This document shows positions 54,901 through 63,570 of a stretch of 64,000 nucleotides of DNA, piece after piece; position 1 is the first letter of the stretch; each line of letters begins with the position of its first letter. The notes under the pieces are model-generated. The model ran no database searches. It was given only the letters and a program-made list of their open reading frames with translations, and had not been told where the DNA came from. Both the position numbers and the translations under genes were made by a program. The stretch lies in the NCBI GenBank assembly GCA_035578905.1, contig JAQJVL010002694.1:21660-85659 (forward strand), written 5' to 3'. The DNA is from Stictocephala bisonia. Taxonomy: Eukaryota > Arthropoda > Insecta > Hemiptera > Membracidae.

Positions 54901-55169
54901 CTCCTAACCCTTTTCAGGTTGGAGATCTGGTTCTTTGTCAGGCTCACCCGGTCAGTTCGGCCGCGGAACGAAGAGCTGCCAAGTTGTGCTATCGGTGGTC
55001 TGGTCCCCACCGCATCGACAGGTTTTTGTCACCGGTGACTGCTCTGCTGGTTGATCCCCAGTCAGGCAGGGTGTTCAGGAAAGCCCATGTGTCCCAGCTT
55101 AAGGCTTTCCGGGGAACGGTTGATCCAGGAGTTGGTGTTCCTGGGGGTTTCTTGGGGCAAAGAGATTGA
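51864..55169 (+). CDS. pol: Pol, unit 2
   Basis: The protein is identical to unit 1 Pol over the full ~1100 residues, with protease, reverse transcriptase, RNase H and integrase motifs all intact. It is expressed by frameshifting at 51858-51864. It is followed by the polypurine tract and LTR 3. Confidence 0.93.
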   Translation, partial: RSARGVASTVAPRVVATDRGHLPLTRAHSRSVGDVSGLAGMASLGLRAVTSVCPGVFVSFGGTVCRALLDSGSACSIISLSLFESLDALGLVRHTEPSSITCWTASQTPLPILLKASLHFKIEGFSWRWGFLVAKDLAVSCILGADFISKSGMVLDLQKRQIFFKFNRRVLVPLVGDSDCPPAVREVGCEPEQPKVDPVGHLPPEQAEAIRRLCLRFPDVLTAELGVTSLLEYEIHLTDSQPVRSHPYKLAPPKMEVMRAMIEDLLSKGVIEPSRSAYASPAFLVPKPNGKSRLVMDYRRLNAKVAIDSVPLPDLHSAFDWFGKAKFFSVFDLNQAYHQIPLKKESRPMTSFCVPWNLYQFTRVPMGLAVGAQTLTRLLDSIFHDVKFKFVFNYLDDLLVYSETFGEHMQHLEEVLSRLKSAGLTVNPEKVTFARPEISFLGHLISSRGVCIDPARTQGIRDFPPPRDAKGIARFVGMVNFYRRFIPNVAELAAPLNELRKKGVPFVWGQAQQTAFDALKEAIMQPPVLRMPDFSREFVLQTDASSSAIAAVLSQELDGVRQPIAFASRTLSHQERKASSIYELECLAVVFGMDKFRRFLEHAEFLLETDNQALSWLLAHPRQLGKIGRWVVKISAFKFRVQHLRGTQNVIADALSRMYHEPSDPPTEAVAQCGAVLLDFPLAFDDLLSHQQKDPELSVILGELQEGGAHPPYFLSKGVLCCRPRQRGEPRVVLPSHLVPMVFQYYHSSLVGGHLGIHKTIAKIRRYFIWKGMDRDVAGRVRACHLCSLSKPSQNARLGLLSSEVAERSFEKVFIDYVGPFPRSKSGNSYLLVCVDAFSKFVWLFPLRSATAKLTIRALQSQLFQHFGVPSTLVSDNGSQFTSHEFRRFCFGNGIRHVTTSPYYPQPSHAERFNRNLRSALITFHAEKQNTWDESLSWLQLAFNSSKHESHNATPFEILHGYPPNNPLSNLWRLEDLLPTPGATDVVSTWRAARRNLLRARERVRRRYDKGRTPNPFQVGDLVLCQAHPVSSAAERRAAKLCYRWSGPHRIDRFLSPVTALLVDPQSGRVFRKAHVSQLKAFRGTVDPGVGVPGGFLGQRD

Positions 55170-55396
55170 TCACCTCTGCGCCCTAGGTGGCTGTTCTGAG
55201 AGAGTCTCCTTTCTCTCTTTTCTGGTCGGGCCCGACCGTCAGGGTAGTTCGCTCCCTGTTTGAGGGGTTTCCCCTCTTAGATTCTCTTTGGCGTCCTTGG
55301 AGCACCACTCTTTGGAGGTTCTTCTTCTTCTGTTTGGTTCCCTGAGGTACCGAGTTCTCCCCTGCCTGGGTGTGTTGAGGTTTTGCAGAGGGAGGT

Positions 55397-56865
55397 TGTA
55401 CCGGGTCGTTTTGACCGGTACATTTTTTCGCTTTTTTCGTCATTGTCTGCCAGGCTGCCTGAGTTCGCTCACGCTCTGCATTTTGCGTAAGTTGGTGGTC
55501 GTTGGCCCGGTTCCGTTTCGTTCCGTGTTCCAGCAGCTTCGGTGAGGTTGGCCTGTCTTTTTTTGTCTTGTGCTGCCGATCAACTTAACTATGCGTGGCT
55601 GAGAGACACTGTAACTCCAGGGTCCTCGAGTGGGACTTTCAGCCCTCAGCCTGCCGTCCGGGGGAATTTCGATCTTCTGCACTGCTCGCCTGGCCTGAGG
55701 ACCATGCTGGAGCCTGGTTTCGCCCGCTACCCTCTCTACAGCTCTGGGTATAATTCTCCAGTCCTCAGGTCAGTGTGTTCTTTTTTGTTTCCCGGCGGCT
55801 GAGCTGGGGGGGGGGGTTTTGCTGTGTAAATATTTATATAAAAAAAAAAAAAGAAAGATAACCAAAGAAAAAAATGGACGTGAGATCTGAGAAAAAAAAG
55901 AAGAATAAACAAGTTTGTGAAAATATTGAGGTGGCCTAGGCCTAAAACTGGAACTTTTGCGGTGATTTAGGAAACAGCCATTGGGGACTTATATATTTTT
56001 TATTAAAGGGAAAAGGAAGCGTGAAATACAAAAAGAACTTTTTGGATGTTAATTTTCATTTATACTTCTTGTTATTAATTAATTAAGTATTTATTGTTAC
56101 ATTTTTTAGATTTTATATTTTGTTAAGTCCCTGTGGTTAAGTATGTTATTTATTTCTATGTTCAGGCCTAGTGATAGTTATGGTTATTTATTATTTTTTG
56201 TTAAGTGTATTAGGGGGTTTTGAAGTGATTTTTTACTCGAACGGTACCGTGTTAGATTTTCTTTTAAATTATTTAATTTTTAAGCTTTCACCAAAAGGGG
56301 ATTATTGTTCTTTGCTTAACGTTTAATTCGGAGCTGCCCAGGGATTCCGGCTTACTCCCTGGCCCGGTGGAATCAAGGGATATGTGGGCTGAATTGCCGG
56401 TTTAATTGTTGTTTTCCAGACGTTTTCTAAATTTTCACTTTTATTTGGGGTTATCTAAATTTGTTTCTAAGTTTGTCACCTTTTAAATTTTGTTAAAAAA
56501 TTTTCCTTACGTTTTGGGAGTCTCAGGCCAAACTGCAGATAGGCCATACAAAAGTTGATTGTTAAATTTTGGTATTTGTGGAGTTTGTTGTTTCTGTAGT
56601 TTATGTGTTGTATCTTGTTAATTTGGTGTTTATGGTTATTGATTTAAGTGCTAATTTATATTGCGGCCTTCTGCCTCTTTTTATTGTGGCCTTCTGCCGT
56701 TTTGATTAATTAATTATTTTGATTTTTTGGTAATAAACTAGTTTTGCTCAGCTGCCGAGTGTTATTTTGACCCTCCAACTGCCACCCGTGATCCCATCGC
56801 TCGACTTGTTTTGAGCCATCCCCCGGTTGGCACGCTTACCAGCTTTGGTGGGGGGATGGGTCTCA
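55397..56865 (+). repeat. LTR 3 (shared by units 2 and 3)
   Basis: 1469 bp. It matches LTR 2 apart from one homopolymer length difference that I could see, and it is shared by units 2 and 3 with no host sequence at either edge. Confidence 0.92.
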
Positions 56866-56972
56866 ATTGGTAGCAGAGCGTGGTTGCCTAAAAAAAAAAA
56901 AAAAAAAATCTCACTTGGTTGTTGGCGGCGGGTGTTTGCCTGTTAGTAGGTCATGATTGGCCGACCTACCGT

Positions 56973-57018
<46 letters not shown>

Positions 57019-57255
57019 ATAAATAAATAAAAATTATTTAAAAAGCAAAACAATTAGAAAATCCTAATAAATAATTTAACTAAAAAAAAAAAAAAAAAAA
57101 AAAAACTTAGGCAATCCGCTTGGTTACGTTGTTGAATGGGTTTCATGGGTGGATTGGAGTGGTCGGCAGTGGCTCGGTAGGCTGAGGGTTTAGTTCGTCT
57201 TGGACCCTGGAGTTGTCGTTTTTTTTGTGTATTGTTGAGAATTTTGTTTTGCGAG

Positions 57256-58596
57256 ATGGCCTATCTGCAGAATGTTGCGCTCCTAGTCAAGGAGGAATTA
57301 ATTTTTGAGTTGAGGTCGCGGGGTGTGACTCCGGAGGGTGATGTTCTGAATCTCCGGAGGTTGCTGCGGGAGCAGTTGTCCGCGGGTACGGCGGTGGATT
57401 GGTCTGACCTACTGGAGGTTGGGGAGGAGTTATTGGTTTGTAAACGTAAGGTGGAAGATTGGGAAGGGGTGTTAGAGGATTTGCGGTTTGAACCTCCAGT
57501 GGGTCGTGACCGGGCCTGCCGCCTTGCACGTTTGGGGCATCTGCTGGCCCGTTTAAGGCTGGTCAACCGGGCACCGGGGTTGGAACCATCGGATAGGGCG
57601 TGGATCTTGGAGAGTGTGTCTAGGCTGGATGAGATTTTTCAGGCACTCTCCGGTTCCACGACTCCTACGGGTCTGGGTCAGCGGCCTGCTTTCACACTGT
57701 CGCCTAACGTGTCGAGGCCGCAGGCTGAGACAACGGTTTTCACTGTGCCTGAGGCTCCTTCTGAGCCTGCAGGCGTTTCTGTTGAGGTTGCTTGTGGTTC
57801 GGCTCTAGCTGCCGTTCCTTCTGCTTCGGCTCCTGTGGGTTCACCTGCTCTTCTGCAGCTGAGCTACGACAAGCTGCCTAACCCTCTCACGCCCATGATC
57901 CAGAATCTCCCTGTGATCGATGGGATGGATCCTGAGGAGCTTCTTAAGTTTCTGGTGGCCTTTCTCAGACTTAGTGAGATGCCCGGCATGCAGGCTGGGG
58001 ACTTGCTTCGTCTGGGTTTCCCTTATTGTAGAGGTCCCGTTGGGGAGTTGCTGAGTTCTGTCTTGGCCAGTGATGCCTCGGTGGACTCGTTCCATCGAGA
58101 GTTACTTTCGTCATTTCTTCCCCTTCGACTCAGGGAGAGGATGGTCATGGACAGATTTTATCGGTCGCAGGGTAGGGGCGAGTCTCTGGCAGCCTATGTC
58201 TCTTCAGTCAGGGAAGCTCGTCAAGCGTTGCGCCTCACCCTTTCTGAAGCTGACACCGTTCGTGTCATCCTGGATGGCATTTCTCCCGAAGAACGGTGCA
58301 GATTGGTTTTTGCTGGTGTTCCTTCTACTTTTCGGGAGCTGCATCAGCTGTGCATTGTTTCGCGCAGCGTGCAGTTCTCAGACCAGCAAGGGAGGGATTC
58401 TGAGAGTCATCGTGCTCTCCCCACCCGTCGACCGGCTATGTCTTTAGGTGTGAGTCAGCCAGTGGAGGGTCGTGGTTCTCGGCCTCCTGTTGTGTGTTTT
58501 GCTTGTGGCCAGCCTGGTCACATTCGTCGTGACTGTCCACGTGCTCGAGGTCGTGGGGCGGGAAACGCTCAGCGCGGGGGGTTGCCTCCACAGTAG
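57256..58596 (+). CDS. gag: Gag, unit 3
   Basis: 446 residues, same sequence as in units 1 and 2. The leader upstream has one substitution (T at 56972) and a slightly different A/TA tract, which distinguishes this unit. Confidence 0.92.
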   Translation: MAYLQNVALLVKEELIFELRSRGVTPEGDVLNLRRLLREQLSAGTAVDWSDLLEVGEELLVCKRKVEDWEGVLEDLRFEPPVGRDRACRLARLGHLLARLRLVNRAPGLEPSDRAWILESVSRLDEIFQALSGSTTPTGLGQRPAFTLSPNVSRPQAETTVFTVPEAPSEPAGVSVEVACGSALAAVPSASAPVGSPALLQLSYDKLPNPLTPMIQNLPVIDGMDPEELLKFLVAFLRLSEMPGMQAGDLLRLGFPYCRGPVGELLSSVLASDASVDSFHRELLSSFLPLRLRERMVMDRFYRSQGRGESLAAYVSSVREARQALRLTLSEADTVRVILDGISPEERCRLVFAGVPSTFRELHQLCIVSRSVQFSDQQGRDSESHRALPTRRPAMSLGVSQPVEGRGSRPPVVCFACGQPGHIRRDCPRARGRGAGNAQRGGLPPQ

Positions 58597-58608
58597 CTCC
58601 CCGCGTTG
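58560..58608 (+). promoter_or_regulatory. -1 ribosomal frameshift signal, unit 3
   Basis: GGGAAAC at 58560-58566 with the same spacer, stem and stop-containing loop as the other two units. Confidence 0.82.
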
Positions 58609-61600
58609 TTGCGACTGACCGTGGCCATTTGCCTCTGACGCGTGCCCATAGCAGGAGCGTCGGGGATGTTTCGGGCCTTGCTGGCATGGCTTCCCTGGGA
58701 CTTAGGGCGGTTACCTCGGTGTGTCCTGGCGTTTTTGTATCTTTTGGTGGTACGGTGTGTCGAGCCCTTCTGGATTCTGGTTCGGCATGCAGTATCATCA
58801 GCCTTTCTCTTTTTGAGTCCCTTGACGCCTTAGGACTTGTCAGGCACACCGAGCCTTCTTCTATTACTTGCTGGACGGCATCCCAAACTCCTCTACCCAT
58901 ACTTCTAAAGGCGTCATTACATTTTAAAATTGAAGGATTTTCCTGGAGGTGGGGTTTTCTTGTTGCCAAGGACCTGGCGGTTTCTTGTATCCTAGGGGCA
59001 GACTTTATTTCTAAGAGTGGTATGGTGCTTGACCTCCAGAAGCGCCAGATATTTTTCAAGTTTAATCGGCGAGTTTTGGTGCCTCTAGTAGGTGATTCTG
59101 ACTGCCCTCCTGCAGTCAGAGAGGTGGGTTGTGAGCCCGAACAACCCAAGGTGGATCCAGTTGGTCATCTCCCCCCTGAGCAGGCGGAGGCCATTAGGAG
59201 GCTGTGTTTGCGGTTTCCTGATGTGCTTACGGCTGAGCTTGGGGTCACTTCTCTTCTGGAGTATGAGATCCACCTCACCGATTCTCAGCCAGTTAGGAGT
59301 CATCCGTACAAACTTGCTCCCCCAAAGATGGAGGTTATGAGGGCTATGATAGAAGATCTTCTGAGCAAGGGTGTGATTGAGCCGTCTCGTTCCGCTTATG
59401 CCAGTCCAGCTTTTCTTGTGCCCAAGCCTAATGGGAAGTCTAGGCTTGTGATGGATTATCGGAGGCTCAACGCTAAGGTCGCTATTGACTCGGTACCTCT
59501 GCCTGATTTGCATTCTGCGTTTGATTGGTTCGGTAAGGCTAAGTTTTTCAGTGTGTTTGATTTGAACCAGGCCTACCATCAGATTCCATTGAAGAAGGAA
59601 TCACGGCCCATGACTAGCTTCTGTGTTCCCTGGAATCTCTATCAGTTCACTAGGGTTCCTATGGGTCTTGCTGTGGGTGCCCAGACTCTTACTCGTCTGC
59701 TTGATTCCATCTTCCATGATGTGAAGTTCAAGTTTGTTTTCAATTACCTGGACGATCTTCTTGTCTACAGTGAGACTTTCGGGGAACACATGCAACATCT
59801 GGAGGAAGTTCTTAGTCGCCTCAAATCAGCTGGCCTTACCGTCAATCCAGAGAAAGTCACTTTTGCTCGTCCTGAGATTTCTTTTCTGGGTCATCTTATC
59901 TCTTCTCGAGGCGTCTGCATAGATCCTGCGAGGACCCAGGGCATTCGGGATTTTCCTCCTCCCAGAGATGCCAAGGGGATTGCCCGTTTTGTGGGGATGG
60001 TGAATTTTTACCGTCGCTTCATCCCTAACGTGGCCGAGCTTGCTGCCCCGTTGAACGAGCTGCGAAAGAAAGGTGTCCCTTTTGTGTGGGGCCAAGCTCA
60101 GCAGACTGCCTTTGATGCTCTCAAGGAGGCTATCATGCAACCTCCTGTCCTGCGTATGCCTGATTTCAGCAGAGAATTTGTTCTTCAGACTGATGCCTCC
60201 TCCTCCGCCATTGCTGCTGTTCTTTCTCAGGAGTTGGATGGGGTCAGGCAGCCCATCGCTTTTGCTTCGAGGACGTTGTCTCACCAGGAAAGGAAAGCTT
60301 CTTCCATCTATGAGTTAGAGTGTCTGGCTGTTGTCTTCGGTATGGACAAGTTTCGGCGTTTCTTGGAACACGCTGAGTTCTTGCTGGAGACAGACAATCA
60401 GGCACTGTCTTGGCTTCTTGCCCATCCCAGACAGCTTGGGAAAATTGGTCGCTGGGTGGTCAAAATTTCTGCTTTCAAGTTCCGAGTCCAACATCTTAGG
60501 GGTACCCAGAATGTCATCGCGGATGCTCTTTCCCGCATGTATCATGAACCCAGTGATCCACCGACTGAGGCTGTTGCTCAGTGTGGTGCTGTTCTTCTGG
60601 ATTTTCCTCTGGCTTTTGACGACCTACTGTCCCATCAGCAGAAAGATCCTGAGCTGTCAGTCATCTTAGGTGAGCTTCAAGAGGGAGGTGCCCACCCTCC
60701 CTATTTTCTGTCCAAAGGGGTACTCTGTTGCCGTCCTCGACAGAGGGGTGAACCCCGTGTAGTGCTGCCTAGTCATCTAGTACCGATGGTCTTTCAATAT
60801 TATCACTCTTCTCTTGTGGGCGGTCATCTTGGCATTCATAAGACCATCGCTAAGATTCGTAGGTACTTCATCTGGAAGGGCATGGACCGGGATGTTGCTG
60901 GCAGAGTGCGGGCTTGTCACCTGTGCTCGCTCAGCAAGCCTAGTCAGAATGCAAGGTTAGGGTTGTTATCTTCTGAGGTGGCCGAGCGTTCTTTTGAGAA
61001 GGTGTTCATCGACTACGTGGGTCCTTTTCCCCGTAGCAAGTCAGGTAACTCCTACCTACTTGTTTGTGTGGATGCTTTCTCGAAGTTCGTTTGGCTTTTC
61101 CCACTTCGGAGTGCCACGGCTAAGCTCACCATCCGTGCTCTCCAGTCCCAACTCTTCCAGCACTTTGGTGTGCCTTCCACTCTTGTGTCCGACAACGGTA
61201 GCCAGTTTACCTCACACGAGTTTCGTAGGTTCTGTTTTGGCAATGGTATCAGGCATGTGACTACCTCTCCTTATTACCCACAGCCTTCTCATGCAGAGCG
61301 GTTCAACCGCAATCTTCGGTCTGCCCTTATTACCTTCCATGCTGAGAAGCAGAACACCTGGGATGAGAGTCTCTTTTGGCTCCAGCTTGCTTTCAATTCT
61401 TCCAAGCATGAGAGTCACAATGCCACTCCCTTCGAAATTCTACATGGCTACCCTCCTAACAACCCTTTGTCCAACTTGTGGAGGTTAGAGGATCTTCTAC
61501 CTACGCCAGGTGCCACTGACGTAGTGTCCACGTGGCGGGCTGCTCGGCGCAACCTGCTACGTGCTAGAGAGAGAGTAAGGAGGAGGTATGATAAGGGTCG

Positions 61601-61871
61601 TACTCCTAACCCTTTTCAGGTTGGAGATCTGGTTCTTTGTCAGGCTCACCCGGTCAGTTCGGCCGCGGAACGAAGAGCTGCCAAGTTGTGCTATCGGTGG
61701 TCTGGTCCCCACCGCATCGACAGGTTTTTGTCACCGGTGACTGCTCTGCTGGTTGATCCCCAGTCAGGCAGGGTGTTCAGGAAAGCCCATGTGTCCCAGC
61801 TTAAGGCTTTCCGGGGAACGGTTGATCCAGGAGTTGGTGTTCCTGGGGGTTTCTTGGGGCAAAGAGATTGA
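58566..61871 (+). CDS. pol: Pol, unit 3
   Basis: Intact Pol that differs from units 1 and 2 by one visible amino-acid change: serine to phenylalanine in the integrase core (ESLSWLQ becomes ESLFWLQ; C to T at 61376), about 30 residues after the catalytic glutamate. All catalytic residues are kept. The change proves that unit 3 is a separate sequence and not simply a repeated read of unit 2. Confidence 0.93.
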   Translation, partial: RSARGVASTVAPRVVATDRGHLPLTRAHSRSVGDVSGLAGMASLGLRAVTSVCPGVFVSFGGTVCRALLDSGSACSIISLSLFESLDALGLVRHTEPSSITCWTASQTPLPILLKASLHFKIEGFSWRWGFLVAKDLAVSCILGADFISKSGMVLDLQKRQIFFKFNRRVLVPLVGDSDCPPAVREVGCEPEQPKVDPVGHLPPEQAEAIRRLCLRFPDVLTAELGVTSLLEYEIHLTDSQPVRSHPYKLAPPKMEVMRAMIEDLLSKGVIEPSRSAYASPAFLVPKPNGKSRLVMDYRRLNAKVAIDSVPLPDLHSAFDWFGKAKFFSVFDLNQAYHQIPLKKESRPMTSFCVPWNLYQFTRVPMGLAVGAQTLTRLLDSIFHDVKFKFVFNYLDDLLVYSETFGEHMQHLEEVLSRLKSAGLTVNPEKVTFARPEISFLGHLISSRGVCIDPARTQGIRDFPPPRDAKGIARFVGMVNFYRRFIPNVAELAAPLNELRKKGVPFVWGQAQQTAFDALKEAIMQPPVLRMPDFSREFVLQTDASSSAIAAVLSQELDGVRQPIAFASRTLSHQERKASSIYELECLAVVFGMDKFRRFLEHAEFLLETDNQALSWLLAHPRQLGKIGRWVVKISAFKFRVQHLRGTQNVIADALSRMYHEPSDPPTEAVAQCGAVLLDFPLAFDDLLSHQQKDPELSVILGELQEGGAHPPYFLSKGVLCCRPRQRGEPRVVLPSHLVPMVFQYYHSSLVGGHLGIHKTIAKIRRYFIWKGMDRDVAGRVRACHLCSLSKPSQNARLGLLSSEVAERSFEKVFIDYVGPFPRSKSGNSYLLVCVDAFSKFVWLFPLRSATAKLTIRALQSQLFQHFGVPSTLVSDNGSQFTSHEFRRFCFGNGIRHVTTSPYYPQPSHAERFNRNLRSALITFHAEKQNTWDESLFWLQLAFNSSKHESHNATPFEILHGYPPNNPLSNLWRLEDLLPTPGATDVVSTWRAARRNLLRARERVRRRYDKGRTPNPFQVGDLVLCQAHPVSSAAERRAAKLCYRWSGPHRIDRFLSPVTALLVDPQSGRVFRKAHVSQLKAFRGTVDPGVGVPGGFLGQRD

Positions 61872-62098
61872 TCACCTCTGCGCCCTAGGTGGCTGTTCTG
61901 AGAGAGTCTCCTTTCTCTCTTTTCTGGTCGGGCCCGACCGTCAGGGTAGTTCGCTCCCTGTTTGAGGGGTTTCCCCTCTTAGATTCTCTTTGGCGTCCTT
62001 GGAGCACCACTCTTTGGAGGTTCTTCTTCTTCTGTTTGGTTCCCTGAGGTACCGAGTTCTCCCCTGCCTGGGTGTGTTGAGGTTTTGCAGAGGGAGGT

Positions 62099-63566
62099 TG
62101 TACCGGGTCGTTTTGACCGGTACATTTTTTCGCTTTTTTCGTCATTGTCTGCCAGGCTGCCTGAGTTCGCTCACGCTCTGCATTTTGCGTAAGTTGGTGG
62201 TCGTTGGCCCGGTTCCGTTTCGTTCCGTGTTCCAGCAGCTTCGGTGAGGTTGGCCTGTCTTTTTTTGTCTTGTGCTGCCGATCAACTTAACTATGCGTGG
62301 CTGAGAGACACTGTAACTCCAGGGTCCTCGAGTGGGACTTTCAGCCCTCAGCCTGCCGTCCGGGGGAATTTCGATCTTCTGCACTGCTCGCCTGGCCTGA
62401 GGACCATGCTGGAGCCTGGTTTCGCCCGCTACCCTCTCTACAGCTCTGGGTATAATTCTCCAGTCCTCAGGTCAGTGTGTTCTTTTTTGTTTCCCGGCGG
62501 CTGAGCTGGGGGGGGGGGTTTTGCTGTGTAAATATTTATATAAAAAAAAAAAAGAAAGATAACCAAAGAAAAAAATGGACGTGAGATCTGAGAAAAAAAA
62601 GAAGAATAAACAAGTTTGTGAAAATATTGAGGTGGCCTAGGCCTAAAACTGGAACTTTTGCGGTGATTTAGGAAACAGCCATTGGGGACTTATATATTTT
62701 TTATTAAAGGGAAAAGGAAGCGTGAAATACAAAAAGAACTTTTTGGATGTTAATTTTCATTTATACTTCTTGTTATTAATTAATTAAGTATTTATTGTTA
62801 CATTTTTTAGATTTTATATTTTGTTAAGTCCCTGTGGTTAAGTATGTTATTTATTTCTATGTTCAGGCCTAGTGATAGTTATGGTTATTTATTATTTTTT
62901 GTTAAGTGTATTAGGGGGTTTTGAAGTGATTTTTTACTCGAACGGTACCGTGTTAGATTTTCTTTTAAATTATTTAATTTTTAAGCTTTCACCAAAAGGG
63001 GATTATTGTTCTTTGCTTAACGTTTAATTCGGAGCTGCCCAGGGATTCCGGCTTACTCCCTGGCCCGGTGGAATCAAGGGATATGTGGGCTGAATTGCCG
63101 GTTTAATTGTTGTTTTCCAGACGTTTTCTAAATTTTCACTTTTATTTGGGGTTATCTAAATTTGTTTCTAAGTTTGTCACCTTTTAAATTTTGTTAAAAA
63201 ATTTTCCTTACGTTTTGGGAGTCTCAGGCCAAACTGCAGATAGGCCATACAAAAATTGATTGTTAAATTTTGGTATTTGTGGAGTTTGTTGTTTCTGTAG
63301 TTTATGTGTTGTATCTTGTTAATTTGGTGTTTATGGTTATTGATTTAAGTGCTAATTTATATTGCGGCCTTCTGCCTCTTTTTATTGTGGCCTTCTGCCG
63401 TTTTGATTAATTAATTATTTTGATTTTTTGGTAATAAACTAGTTTTGCTCAGCTGCCGAGTGTTATTTTGACCCTCCAACTGCCACCCGTGATCCCATCG
63501 CTCGACTTGTTTTGAGCCATCCCCCGGTTGGCACGCTTACCAGCTTTGGTGGGGGGATGGGTCTCA
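62099..63566 (+). repeat. LTR 4 (outer right)
   Basis: 1468 bp ending CA, followed by the AAGC duplication and host exon. It carries a private A at 63255 where the other three LTRs have G. It lacks the G at the position of 42035, so it groups with LTRs 2 and 3. Confidence 0.92.
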
Positions 63567-63570
63567 AAGC
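63567..63570. repeat. Target-site duplication of the LTR array, right copy (AAGC)
   Basis: This matches 41986-41989 and is followed immediately by the continuation of the MADF gene exon. Confidence 0.9.

Larger units (their letters stand above)
41990..63566 (+). mobile_element. Triple tandem Ty3/gypsy array with shared LTRs
   Basis: Four LTRs (1472, 1468, 1469 and 1468 bp) alternate with three internal regions in the same orientation, with periods of 6704, 6703 and 6702 bp. LTRs begin TG and end CA. Only the outer borders carry a target duplication (AAGC); the inner LTRs are each shared by two units. The three internal regions are almost identical, with only a handful of substitutions and homopolymer length changes. 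There is no env gene. Each unit has gag, pol, primer site and polypurine tract intact. Such arrays are thought to arise by recombination between LTRs of a resident element and a sister copy or cDNA, but an assembly artefact must be excluded. Confidence 0.92.

Noticed and set aside
41990..63566. Endogenous retrovirus with an envelope gene
   Set aside because: After pol only about 215 bp of non-coding sequence precede the next LTR in each unit. There is no third ORF, so this is a plain Ty3/gypsy retrotransposon.
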